Source: Rugamonas apoptosis (GTDB lineage Bacteria > Pseudomonadota > Gammaproteobacteria > Burkholderiales > Burkholderiaceae_D). From it: a stretch of 64,000 bases of DNA. The stretch is from positions 1 to 64,000 of the forward strand of contig NZ_JACEZU010000013.1 in the NCBI RefSeq assembly GCF_014042355.1. Reading direction: 5' to 3'. The notes under the pieces were generated by a model. The model had not been told where the DNA came from and did no database searches. It saw only the letters and a program-made list of their open reading frames with translations. Numbering within the stretch: the first letter of the stretch is position 1; each line of letters starts with the position of its first letter. Shown here in pieces: positions 42,801 to 50,546 of the stretch. A program made the position numbers and the translations under genes.

Positions 42801-43924
42801 TTTGTAACTCCTAAAACAGTTTCAGCGGCGATGCGCACCATGCCGCGCGTGCCGGACAACACCAGGCTGCCGTCGGCCGATTGGGCCACGCCCGTGAACG
42901 AGGCCCGCTGCGACAGCGGCACGGGCGCGAAGGTCGCGCCGTCGTCCCGGCTTTTCAATACGCGGCCCGTTTCGTCGGCCAGCACGATGTCGCCGGACGC
43001 CAGCCGTTGGCCGGCCGTGAGCGTGATCGGCAGGCCGGTATCGACCTTGCTCCAATTGGCGCCGCCATCGATGGAGCGATAGGCGTTGCCGCGCAGGCCG
43101 AACAGCATCAACTCGCCGTGGCGGCCCGTCACCATGCCGAAGTAGCTGCCCGCGTAGGGTGTTTTGATTTCCTGGAAATTGGCCGTGTCGCTGGCGGCGC
43201 GGTACAGCGCGCCCTGCTCGCCGGCCAGATACGTGTGGCCGCCCTCGGCGTAGATCCGGTACAGGTGGTGGCCGCGCGGATTGTCGATCTGGCCACGCAG
43301 TGTGGTCCAGTTGGCGCCGCCGTCGGCGGTGGACAGGGCCATGCCGTAAGCGCCGACCACCATGCCGTGTTGCGCGTCGCTGAAACGGACGTCCAGCAAG
43401 GGCTTGTCGGCGCCTTCCGTCAGCATGCGTTCGGCGTCGCGCAGACGCGCCACGCCAGCCTCGCCGTCCTGCGGCGCGTGCTGGCGCGCGCTGGCCAGTT
43501 CGATCTGGGCGGCCTGCAAGCCGTCCAATTGCTTGCGCCAGGTTGCGCCGCTGTCGCTGGTGGCCAGCACCACGCCGCCGTGGCCGACGGCCCAGCCGTG
43601 CTGCGCGTCGGGGAAGTGCACGGCGGTCAGCGCCACGCTGACGGGGGCCGGCGCCTGGCGCCAGCTCTTGCCTTGGTCGTCGGACAGCAGGATGATGCCG
43701 CGCTCGCCGACAGCCACCAGCCGCGCACCCGCGCTGGCGACGGACAGCATGACGGAGGTATCGGCATGCTGGCGAATGGCCGCCGGGCGGGCCAGCAGGT
43801 CCACGCCGGCTTGGGCTGATGCGCTGGCAACTGCGGCGTCCATGGCGCCAGAGGCGGCGGACATCAGGCCGCAAGCCAGGCAGCAGGCTGCGATGCTGGG
43901 AATTCGTTTGAATGGTATGAACAT
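42797..43924 (-). CDS. Secreted YCF48/BNR-type beta-propeller protein
   Basis: A 375-residue precursor: signal peptide (IPSIAACCLACGLMSAASGA), then repeated BNR/YCF48-like blades with S-x-D-x-G-x-x-W boxes (LSDDQGKSWRQAP, TSDSGATWRK, STADGGANWTT, SIDGGANWSKV, SRDDGATFAPV). Proteins of this type accompany DUF1302/DUF1329/RND genes and probably form a periplasmic scaffold. It is translationally coupled to the RND gene. Confidence 0.85.
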   Translation of the reverse strand: MFIPFKRIPSIAACCLACGLMSAASGAMDAAVASASAQAGVDLLARPAAIRQHADTSVMLSVASAGARLVAVGERGIILLSDDQGKSWRQAPAPVSVALTAVHFPDAQHGWAVGHGGVVLATSDSGATWRKQLDGLQAAQIELASARQHAPQDGEAGVARLRDAERMLTEGADKPLLDVRFSDAQHGMVVGAYGMALSTADGGANWTTLRGQIDNPRGHHLYRIYAEGGHTYLAGEQGALYRAASDTANFQEIKTPYAGSYFGMVTGRHGELMLFGLRGNAYRSIDGGANWSKVDTGLPITLTAGQRLASGDIVLADETGRVLKSRDDGATFAPVPLSQRASFTGVAQSADGSLVLSGTRGMVRIAAETVLGVTK

Positions 43925-44048
43925 GGTACGCAATCCAATGGGCCGCCGGCGGCAGGTCTGGCCCGCGCCGGCGGCAAAAACATGTGTTACTGGGGACAGC
44001 GCGGGACAGCCTGCGCGGCCCCGCTGCGAAGCTGACTGTGATCGGCGC

Positions 44049-45398
44049 TTAGCGTGCCGCTTCCGCCGCCACGGCATCACCGGTGAAGAACTTCTCGGGC
44101 TTGCGGGGCACGATGCGGAAGGTCTCATCGTTCAGCAACTGCACGCCACTCATGGTGCCCGCCTGCAGGTTGAACACCAGTACCGGCTTGACCAGGTTAG
44201 CCGGCACGGATGGCGCGGCGAACGGCGTCATTTGCGAGGTGCGCCACAATTTACCTTCCGCGTCGTAGCCATCCACCATGGCCAGCAGCCAGCTATCCTC
44301 ATCGAAGTAGTAGCGGCGCTTGGGCACCGCATGGCGCTTGCCCGGGGCGACCGTGGCTTCCACCACCCACACGCGGTGCAGTTCCCAGCGCATCTTGTCC
44401 GGGTTGTAGTGGTGCTTGCCCAGCGCGTCGTCCAGCTTGGCGCTGATCAGGTTGTTATTGTTGTAGGGGATGTACATCTCCTGCTTGCCGATCAGCTTCC
44501 ATTGGTAGCGGTCCGGCGGGCCGAAGAAGCCCTGCACTTCATCGAAATAGTTGGCGCCGGAGGCGACGAAATCAGGCGTGTCGTAGCCCACCGTGGGCGC
44601 GCGACGCACACGGCGCTGGCCCACCAGGTACTGCCACGCCTGGCGCGGTTCCTTGGCGTTGACGCCATCGCGCAGCACCAGCGATTCACCAGCCTTGAAC
44701 GGTGGTGCGGTGGTGATGAAGCGCTGCAGGAAGTACTCGCCCGACCATTTCTCGGCGCTGCCGTCCTTTTGATAGTAGGGATACTGGAACCAGATATCGT
44801 TGCGCGTGGCCAGCGTGACCGAACCATCGGCCGAACCGACCACGTTGCGGAAGGCGTAGGCCACCGATTCCGGCTCCACCCGCAGCAGGTAATTCCAGAT
44901 CACCTCCGCGCCGCTCTTGGGCACCGGGAAGGGAATGCCGCCGAAGCAGCCTTCGACCGACGCGCCGCCTTCGGCCAGCTTGCAGTTGGTGGCGTTCTTC
45001 AGCGTGTGCTCGTACACGGTCTGTGGCGCGGCGGCCGTGCGGTGGGTGGGATAGACGTCCAGCCGGAAGCTGTCCGGATATTTGGCCATCAGGGCGCGGG
45101 TGCCGTCGCTCAGTTTGGCCGCGTATTGGGCGGCGTTTTTTGCCGTGATCTGCACCGACGGTTTCTCGCCGGGGAACAGGTCAACCGGAATGTCACCGCG
45201 CACGGCGCCGGATGGCATCTTGGTCAGGCCACCGGTCCAGGCGGGAATGGTGCCCTCTTTATTAGCGGCCTTCTCCGCGCCCAGCGGCGTGAGAGTGGCG
45301 TTCAGTTTGGCCGCTTCGTCGGCGGGCACGGCGGCCATGGCCAGCTTGCCGGCGGCAAGCAAGGCGACCAGGGCGAGCAGCTTGGGTTGGGTATGCAT
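44049..45398 (-). CDS. DUF1329 outer-membrane lipoprotein-sorting-like protein
   Basis: A 449-residue DUF1329 protein with a signal peptide (LLALVALLAAGKLAMA). Features: GTIPAWTGGLTKMPSG, FPVPKSGAEVIWNYLLRVEP, YYFDEDSWLLAMVDGYDAEG. DUF1329 proteins share a LolA/LolB-like fold and are almost always next to a DUF1302 gene. It may bind a hydrophobic ligand in the periplasm. It lies 21 bp after the DUF1302 gene and 124 bp before the YCF48-type gene. Confidence 0.9.
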   Translation of the reverse strand: MHTQPKLLALVALLAAGKLAMAAVPADEAAKLNATLTPLGAEKAANKEGTIPAWTGGLTKMPSGAVRGDIPVDLFPGEKPSVQITAKNAAQYAAKLSDGTRALMAKYPDSFRLDVYPTHRTAAAPQTVYEHTLKNATNCKLAEGGASVEGCFGGIPFPVPKSGAEVIWNYLLRVEPESVAYAFRNVVGSADGSVTLATRNDIWFQYPYYQKDGSAEKWSGEYFLQRFITTAPPFKAGESLVLRDGVNAKEPRQAWQYLVGQRRVRRAPTVGYDTPDFVASGANYFDEVQGFFGPPDRYQWKLIGKQEMYIPYNNNNLISAKLDDALGKHHYNPDKMRWELHRVWVVEATVAPGKRHAVPKRRYYFDEDSWLLAMVDGYDAEGKLWRTSQMTPFAAPSVPANLVKPVLVFNLQAGTMSGVQLLNDETFRIVPRKPEKFFTGDAVAAEAAR

Positions 45399-45419
45399 GA
45401 TGTGTCTCCTGCGATGTTG

Positions 45420-47105
45420 TTAGAAGGTGCGCTGGACCGAGAAGGTCACGAAATCCCGGTCCTTGTAGTACTGCTTGTAGCTGGCCTGGGTGTTGATGGC
45501 CGCGTCCAGGGACGGAGCCGGACCGGCGGCGCCGATGTAGTGGGTGAACTGCACGCCCGCGCGCCAGGTCTTCTTGTAGTCGAAATTCACGCCGACACTG
45601 AGGTCGCCGCCATGCTCAGGCGCCACCTGGAACACGGCCGAACGGCCGGAAATGCCGTAGCCAAGGCCGATCGGCACTTGCAGGTCCAGACCGGACAACA
45701 CCTGGAAATACTCAGGCTGGAACACCATGCGCATGGCCCACGCGTCACGCGTGTGGGTGGTATTGAGCACACCGTTCTGGAACATGGGGTTGACGGGATT
45801 GCGCGTCACGCTCAGCAAGCGGTTGAAGGCCAGCTCGCCCACGAAGCTGCCCGCGTCCCACAGCGGATTGGCGGCCAGCACAGTGATGGCGGACAGGTTG
45901 GCGTGGAAGCTGTTACCGACCGCGTAAGGCGAATTCTTGCGGTTGTCGGCCGTGGGATCGAAGTTGACCACCAGGTCGCCCAGCGGTGCCAGTGGCGTGT
46001 CGCGGCGGGTGGACATTTCGCCACCCACGTTGGTTTCGCCGATCAAGGTCGAGAAGCTGGCGCCGTAGACTTTCACGTCCTGCGCATACATCAGGCGATA
46101 GACGCCGCCGTTGTAGGCGCCTGGCTCGGTCACGGTGAGCACGGGGATGGGCGACTTGTCGTGGTACTTGGCCGCGTACAGGCCATATTCCACCTCGCTG
46201 CCCGGCACCTTGAACTTGACGCGTGCGCCAAACTGGCCCGAATCGCGCCCTTCCAGATCGTGCGCGCGGCTGGCCGCACCACCTACGGGCGTGAGCAGCA
46301 GGTCGGCACCGTCACCAACGAAATCGGCGGGGCTGAAGTAGCTGCCGGCCGCCGGCAGGCGCAGCGCACGCCATTGGTATTGGTAATACGCGCCGACGGA
46401 CAAATCGGAATTGATCTGCAAATTGCCCGACACCTGCCCCACCGGCAGCGCGATTTCCTTGAACTGCACGCCGGGCAGCGAAAACAGCTTGATCAGGTCC
46501 ACCGGGCCTTGGGCGTAGGCGATGCCGTTCGCGCCCAGGAACAAGGTTTCGCCGTACAGCTGCGTGTGGCGGCCGACGCGCCCGCTCAGGCCCATGCCAT
46601 CGCCAATGTCGGTGCTGCCGTAAACGAAAGCGTCGGCCAGTTCCGCCTTGCGGCCCATCAGCTTCTTGGCCGCTGGCGTGAACACGTTATTGGCGCCGCC
46701 CGTCAGCGCGTTGGCCGTGTTGGGGAATGGGATGGAGACGGGAAAGTCATTGCCGCTCTTGTTGTAGACCGTGTCATACCAGGCGGCGGCGGACACGCGC
46801 GCGCCCATGCCCTGATAGGCCACATCGAGTTCCGTCAACCAGTCCACGCGGTTGTTGATCAAGCCCTTGTCCAGGGCCAGGTCGCCCGCATCCACATTGG
46901 GATTGGCGTACGACGCGGCCACGTTCTGGCTCGGATCCTTCATGCGCAAGGCGGCGGAATACTTGAAGGTGTTATCCCAGCGGACCTTCAGGTCGGGCTG
47001 GCCGGTTTCGATTGTTCCCGCCTGGGCGTGCGCCATCTGTAATATGGCGGCCACACCGGCCGCGAGCGCAAAGCCGCCTGCAGAAACTGCATTCCTGTTA
47101 CTCAT
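45420..47105 (-). CDS. DUF1302 outer-membrane beta-barrel protein
   Basis: A 561-residue precursor: signal peptide (NAVSAGGFALAAGVAAILQM, cleavage near AHAQA), then a predicted barrel with alternating aromatic strands and a C-terminal aromatic residue (FVTFSVQRTF). Strand-like motifs include DNTFKYSAALRMKDPSQNVA and LSGRVGRHTQLYGETLFLG. DUF1302 barrels occur in loci for uptake or handling of hydrophobic and aromatic compounds. The start at 47105 has GGAGGAG directly upstream. First gene of the four-gene cassette. Confidence 0.9.
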   Translation of the reverse strand: MSNRNAVSAGGFALAAGVAAILQMAHAQAGTIETGQPDLKVRWDNTFKYSAALRMKDPSQNVAASYANPNVDAGDLALDKGLINNRVDWLTELDVAYQGMGARVSAAAWYDTVYNKSGNDFPVSIPFPNTANALTGGANNVFTPAAKKLMGRKAELADAFVYGSTDIGDGMGLSGRVGRHTQLYGETLFLGANGIAYAQGPVDLIKLFSLPGVQFKEIALPVGQVSGNLQINSDLSVGAYYQYQWRALRLPAAGSYFSPADFVGDGADLLLTPVGGAASRAHDLEGRDSGQFGARVKFKVPGSEVEYGLYAAKYHDKSPIPVLTVTEPGAYNGGVYRLMYAQDVKVYGASFSTLIGETNVGGEMSTRRDTPLAPLGDLVVNFDPTADNRKNSPYAVGNSFHANLSAITVLAANPLWDAGSFVGELAFNRLLSVTRNPVNPMFQNGVLNTTHTRDAWAMRMVFQPEYFQVLSGLDLQVPIGLGYGISGRSAVFQVAPEHGGDLSVGVNFDYKKTWRAGVQFTHYIGAAGPAPSLDAAINTQASYKQYYKDRDFVTFSVQRTF

Positions 47106-47233
47106 GTCTCCTCCGTTGAATTCTCTTTTTATGGTTCCCAACTACATTTGCAGGCGACGGACGGCGTGCTTGGAGCGCCGGCCCGGACCCGAAACTTCAG
47201 GACTTTTTGCATGGTAGTTTGCGAAAAAATGAG

Positions 47234-47276
47234 CGTCCAATGCCTTCTAAACGCCCTCTTGATACGAAAAAGGTAT
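47234..47276 (-). promoter_or_regulatory. LysR operator/promoter module before the DUF1302 cassette
   Basis: Minus strand ATACCTTTTTCGTAT (exact ATAC-N7-GTAT), then 21 bases, then TTGGACG as a -35-like element, followed 18 bases after TTGGAC by TACCAT. It lies in the 300-bp gap 47106-47406 between the DUF1302 gene and the divergent LysR gene, the standard place for a LysR-type operator. Matches the module at 28018-28060 in shared words and spacing. Confidence 0.75.
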
Positions 47277-47406
47277 GACTCGCCCACTTACGCCCTGAAT
47301 CACGCGTAAAATGGCTGGCCTCAAGATGTGCCGCGCGATGGCCGCCCTACCCGCCCCGTCGCGGCGACGCCACGCGTCACCTGATCGCCACCAGCAAAAG
47401 GCCAGC

Positions 47407-48303
47407 ATGAATTTTCGACAGATCAAATACTTCGTCGCCGTCGCGCAGGAACTGAATTTCGGCCGCGCCGCGCTGGCGCTGAACATTTCGCAACCGCCGT
47501 TGACGCGCCAGATCCAACAACTGGAAGAAGAAATCGGCGCCCCGCTGTTCGAGCGCACGGCCAAGGGTGTGACGCTGACGCAGGCGGGCGAACTGCTGCT
47601 GCAGGAATCGCTGAACATCCAGTCGCTGGTGGAGCAGGCGGTGGAACGCACCCAGCGCGCCGCGCAGGGCAAGCTGGGACGGATCGACGTCGGCATTTTC
47701 GGCTCGGGCATCCTGTCCATGATCCCCAAGCTGCTGCTGCGCTTCCGCACCGCCTACCCGGACGTGAACATCGTGCTGCATGCGATGAACAAGACCGAGC
47801 AGATCGAAGCGCTGCGGCAGCGCCGCATCACCATCGGCTTCAACCGCATGCTGGAGCCGATAGCGGATATCCGCATCGAACTGGTCAAGACCGAACCGCT
47901 GCTGGTGGCGCTGCCGGAGGGGCATCCACTGGCGGCCGAGGAATCCGTCCCGCTGGCCGCATTGAAGAACCATCCGATGGTGATGTTCCCCACCGGAGTC
48001 AAACCCAATTTCATCGACCGGGTGATGGACCTCTGCCGGCAGGAAGGCTTTGTGCCGGACGTATCGCAGGAAGCGGGCGACGCGGTGACGGGCGTGGCGC
48101 TGGTGGCCAGTGGATTCGGGCTGGCATTGGTACCAGAATCGGCAACCAGTTTGCGTTTGCCGGGCGTGGTCTACCGGCCGCTGAAAAATGCACCGCACGC
48201 GGTGGTGGACCTGAGCTGCATCTACCGCGAGGACGACGTGTCACCGATATTGGCGGCGTTTTTGGAGATAGTCAGGGCGGATGGCAAGGACGCGGATCGC
48301 TAA
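47407..48303 (+). CDS. LysR-family regulator, BenM/CatM/CatR-like
   Basis: A 298-residue regulator whose N-terminus (MNFRQIKYFVAVAQELNFGR, NISQPPLTRQIQQLEEEIGA, LFERTAKGVTLTQAG) matches the BenM/CatM/ClcR group of aromatic-pathway regulators, as does the effector domain (GRIDVGIFGSGILSMIPKLL, HPMVMFPTGVKPNF). That group binds ATAC-N7-GTAT sites and responds to muconate-type acids. It diverges from the DUF1302 cassette across such a site and is the best candidate to control both copies of the 43-bp module. Confidence 0.88.
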   Translation: MNFRQIKYFVAVAQELNFGRAALALNISQPPLTRQIQQLEEEIGAPLFERTAKGVTLTQAGELLLQESLNIQSLVEQAVERTQRAAQGKLGRIDVGIFGSGILSMIPKLLLRFRTAYPDVNIVLHAMNKTEQIEALRQRRITIGFNRMLEPIADIRIELVKTEPLLVALPEGHPLAAEESVPLAALKNHPMVMFPTGVKPNFIDRVMDLCRQEGFVPDVSQEAGDAVTGVALVASGFGLALVPESATSLRLPGVVYRPLKNAPHAVVDLSCIYREDDVSPILAAFLEIVRADGKDADR

Positions 48304-48315
48304 TTGGCGTCGGAT

Positions 48316-48496
48316 ATTCGGTGTCAGGTCTGTCAATCGGACAGTCGGCGCACACCTTTGATTTTTCTCATGACGCGATTTTCAATCGTCGAAGTAACTT
48401 CAATTAAAGGCGGTCTACCATATGCGATATCGGCCTCGCTTGACTAACCGCAAAGGTGTCGTCGTCGTGTCCGAATGACAGACCTGACACCGAATT
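48316..48496. repeat. MITE-like inverted-repeat element, copy 2
   Basis: A 181-bp element with left end ATTCGGTGTCAGGTCTGTCA and right end complementary to it (TGACAGACCTGACACCGAAT). It fills nearly the whole space between a LysR gene that ends at 48303 and a convergent gene that ends at 48517. Interior alignable with copy 1 but clearly diverged, so the two insertions are not recent duplicates of each other. Confidence 0.8.
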
Positions 48497-48516
48497 TTGA
48501 CAACAAATTTGACGAC

Positions 48517-49299
48517 TTAGTCAGAATCCGGACGCGGTGGCTCGCCCAGTCCATACCCTGCTGGCCAGGTCGGCGGCAAGTGCAGCGTGCCGAACAGCTT
48601 GTCCATCAGCGGCAAGGTGGGCGCGAAGTTGCGGTTGTATGGCCCGGCGCTGGTGTGGTGCCAGTGATGGAAGCCCGGCGTGGCGATCAGCCATTCCAGC
48701 GGTCCAAGCCGCACGCGCAGGTTCGAGTGGATGAAGAAGCCCCAAACGGTGCCGATGACGATCACCAGCGCCGGCGTGGCGGCGCCGCTCAGACTGGCGC
48801 CGGCAAGGCCCAGGATGTAGAGCGGCAGCAACCCGAACATGCGGGTCACGATAATGTCGCCCGGATGCGCATGGGTGTTGACGAGAAAGTACAGGTGCTC
48901 GGGCTGATGATGCACGGCGTGGAGCCGCCACAACCACGGGATCTGGTGGCTCAGGCGGTGCCCCCAATAAAATCCCGCTTCAGCGATCAGCACCGACAGC
49001 GGCAACTTGACCACCATCGGCAACGCCCCCAGCGTGGCGGCGAGCGCGGATGGCACCACTGCCTGCGTGACCACGGCCACCAACGACATCAGCATGCCGA
49101 GGATGGCCGCGGGCAGCAGGCCATTCAACAGATACCAGCCCAGATCCATCGCCAACACCCGTCCCGGCAGCTTCGCGCGGCGCAGCGCCAGCCATCGCTC
49201 CAGCGGAACGAACAGTGCCGACAGCAGCACCAGCCACAAAGCCAGCCGCGCGATATCGAGCGGCAGCCTGGACAGATGGGCGAGGACGGACTGAATCAC
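48517..49299 (-). CDS. Sterol desaturase / fatty acid hydroxylase family membrane enzyme
   Basis: A 260-residue integral membrane protein with the di-iron histidine boxes HRLSH, HAVHH and HHWHH and several hydrophobic helices. The family hydroxylates or desaturates lipids and sterols at the membrane. It begins at a GTG (49299) whose GTGA overlaps the stop of the PEP-CTERM gene, which decides the start; the longer frame upstream is a shadow. The substrate is unknown. Confidence 0.85.
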   Translation of the reverse strand: MIQSVLAHLSRLPLDIARLALWLVLLSALFVPLERWLALRRAKLPGRVLAMDLGWYLLNGLLPAAILGMLMSLVAVVTQAVVPSALAATLGALPMVVKLPLSVLIAEAGFYWGHRLSHQIPWLWRLHAVHHQPEHLYFLVNTHAHPGDIIVTRMFGLLPLYILGLAGASLSGAATPALVIVIGTVWGFFIHSNLRVRLGPLEWLIATPGFHHWHHTSAGPYNRNFAPTLPLMDKLFGTLHLPPTWPAGYGLGEPPRPDSD

Positions 49300-50027
49300 G
49301 CGGCGTTGACAGCAGCCTTGCGGCGGCGAGCAGCGAAACCGACCAGGCCCAGACCCAGGCCCAGCATGGCCCACGTTTCAGGTTCCGGCACGGCGGACGT
49401 CATCGACACGCCATCAAGCAGCGAGAACGGTGGAACGCCGGCTGGCGTACCCACGGCCAGGAAGCTCAGCAATGCGCTGGCGCCGGTGGCGGTGAAGGTG
49501 AACGTCTCCTTCTGCCAGCCAGTGAAGCCGTGGCTCGTGTTGTGGACGACGCCGGTGGCGTGCGTTTCGTTGCCCAGCGAAACTTGCCACTGTTCGGTGT
49601 TCGCGCCGCTAAAGCCTTGCTGCTGGGCGCCCGCCCAGTAGAAGCTCAGGTTGTATTGCTGTCCCGCGACCAGGCCGTTGACACTCTGGGTGATCGGCGA
49701 TTGCTGGAACGCGCCGTCCGATGCCAGGAAGTTACCGCCGGCTGGACTGGCGGTCAGTCCGTTGGCCGCGCCGTTACCGGGTCCCCACAGCTTCAGGTTG
49801 CCGTACTGGCCCGAGACGCCAGTGGTATCGGCGCCGGTGCCATGGAACAGGAAGGTGTAGCCGTTGACGGTATTCCAGCCGCTCGCGCTGCCGCCAAAGT
49901 TGAGTTGACCAGCGGTGCCGGTTTCAAAACCGCCATTGACGATCAGTTCAGCGCCAGCGGCGTGGGCACTGCCCACGCTCAGCGCCGCGATGGCGGAAAG
50001 GGATAAAAGTAAGGATTTGAGGCGCAT
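49296..50027 (-). CDS. PEP-CTERM sorting-domain exported protein
   Basis: A 243-residue protein with signal peptide (LLLSLSAIAALSVGSAHA), a beta-rich middle beginning ELIVNGGFETG, typical of carbohydrate-binding-like folds, and a C-terminal PEP-CTERM signal: VPEPETWAMLGLGLGLVGFA plus RRRK. Such proteins are processed by exosortase and linked to extracellular polysaccharide. It overlaps the next gene by 4 bp, an odd pairing with a membrane hydroxylase. Confidence 0.9.
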   Translation of the reverse strand: MRLKSLLLSLSAIAALSVGSAHAAGAELIVNGGFETGTAGQLNFGGSASGWNTVNGYTFLFHGTGADTTGVSGQYGNLKLWGPGNGAANGLTASPAGGNFLASDGAFQQSPITQSVNGLVAGQQYNLSFYWAGAQQQGFSGANTEQWQVSLGNETHATGVVHNTSHGFTGWQKETFTFTATGASALLSFLAVGTPAGVPPFSLLDGVSMTSAVPEPETWAMLGLGLGLVGFAARRRKAAVNAA

Positions 50028-50152
50028 GTAAGCTCCAAAAAGGGGATGTTTAATTTACAAGAAAAATGTTACCACAAATAAAACATGATGTAATAACTAT
50101 TTCTTTTTTTGAAAGTTTCCCTTTTTAATACGTTCTTTCAGGCTCGCATGAC

Positions 50153-50516
50153 CTAGCTACTCAGGCAAGGCCGAACGTTTCGGATGCCGCTACCTACCGG
50201 CCCAGACGGCATGAAACGGCGCAGCTTGGCCAACAGCGAGGCCTCGCTGTTGGGCGTATGGCGCATGCGCCAAGTGCCCTGGGCGGCGTCGACGATCGTG
50301 CTGACCACCGCATCGGGCGTCGGCGCCTTCTCGACGTTTTTTTTCTGGATGGCCTGGAGAGCCACGCTGCGCCCGGCGTCGTAGGCGGCGATCATCGCAC
50401 GCGCCTGGGGCGCGTTGAGATCCAGGTTGGTCTTGGTGAAGGAAGGCTCGACCAGCGCCACCCGCACGCCGAACTTGCGCACCTCATGGTCCGGGGTTTC
50501 GGACAGTCCTTCAATC
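50153..50516 (-). pseudogene. Truncated SDR oxidoreductase (C-terminal remnant)
   Basis: The remaining frame encodes only the end of a classical short-chain dehydrogenase: EGLSETPDHEVRKFGVRVAL, EPSFTKTNL, then AYDAGRSVALQAIQKKNVEK and VVSTIVDAAQGTWRMR. The cofactor-binding and active-site parts are missing. Homology stops where the half copy of the inverted repeat begins, so the 5' part was lost in an event at that repeat. The frame stays open across the repeat by chance. Confidence 0.8.
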
Positions 50517-50546
50517 GTGTCCGAATGACAGACCTGACACCGAATT
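50517..50546. repeat. MITE-like element, half copy 3 (right end only)
   Basis: GTGTCCGAATGACAGACCTG followed by ACACCGAATT, identical to the right end of copy 2. The left end and interior are gone. It abuts the mdcH stop on one side and the SDR remnant on the other. Confidence 0.85.

Noticed and set aside
43362..47042. A 1226-codon open frame on the plus strand opposite the DUF1302/DUF1329/YCF48 genes
   Set aside because: The minus-strand genes have signal peptides, ribosome sites and family motifs; the plus-strand product is low-complexity His/Gln/Arg/Ala-rich, typical of the antisense of high-GC genes.
47106..47233. A sigma-54 promoter for the DUF1302 cassette, expected because dmpR is adjacent
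   Set aside because: No GG-N10-GC element with the right flanks was found; the LysR module with a -35-like element explains the region better.
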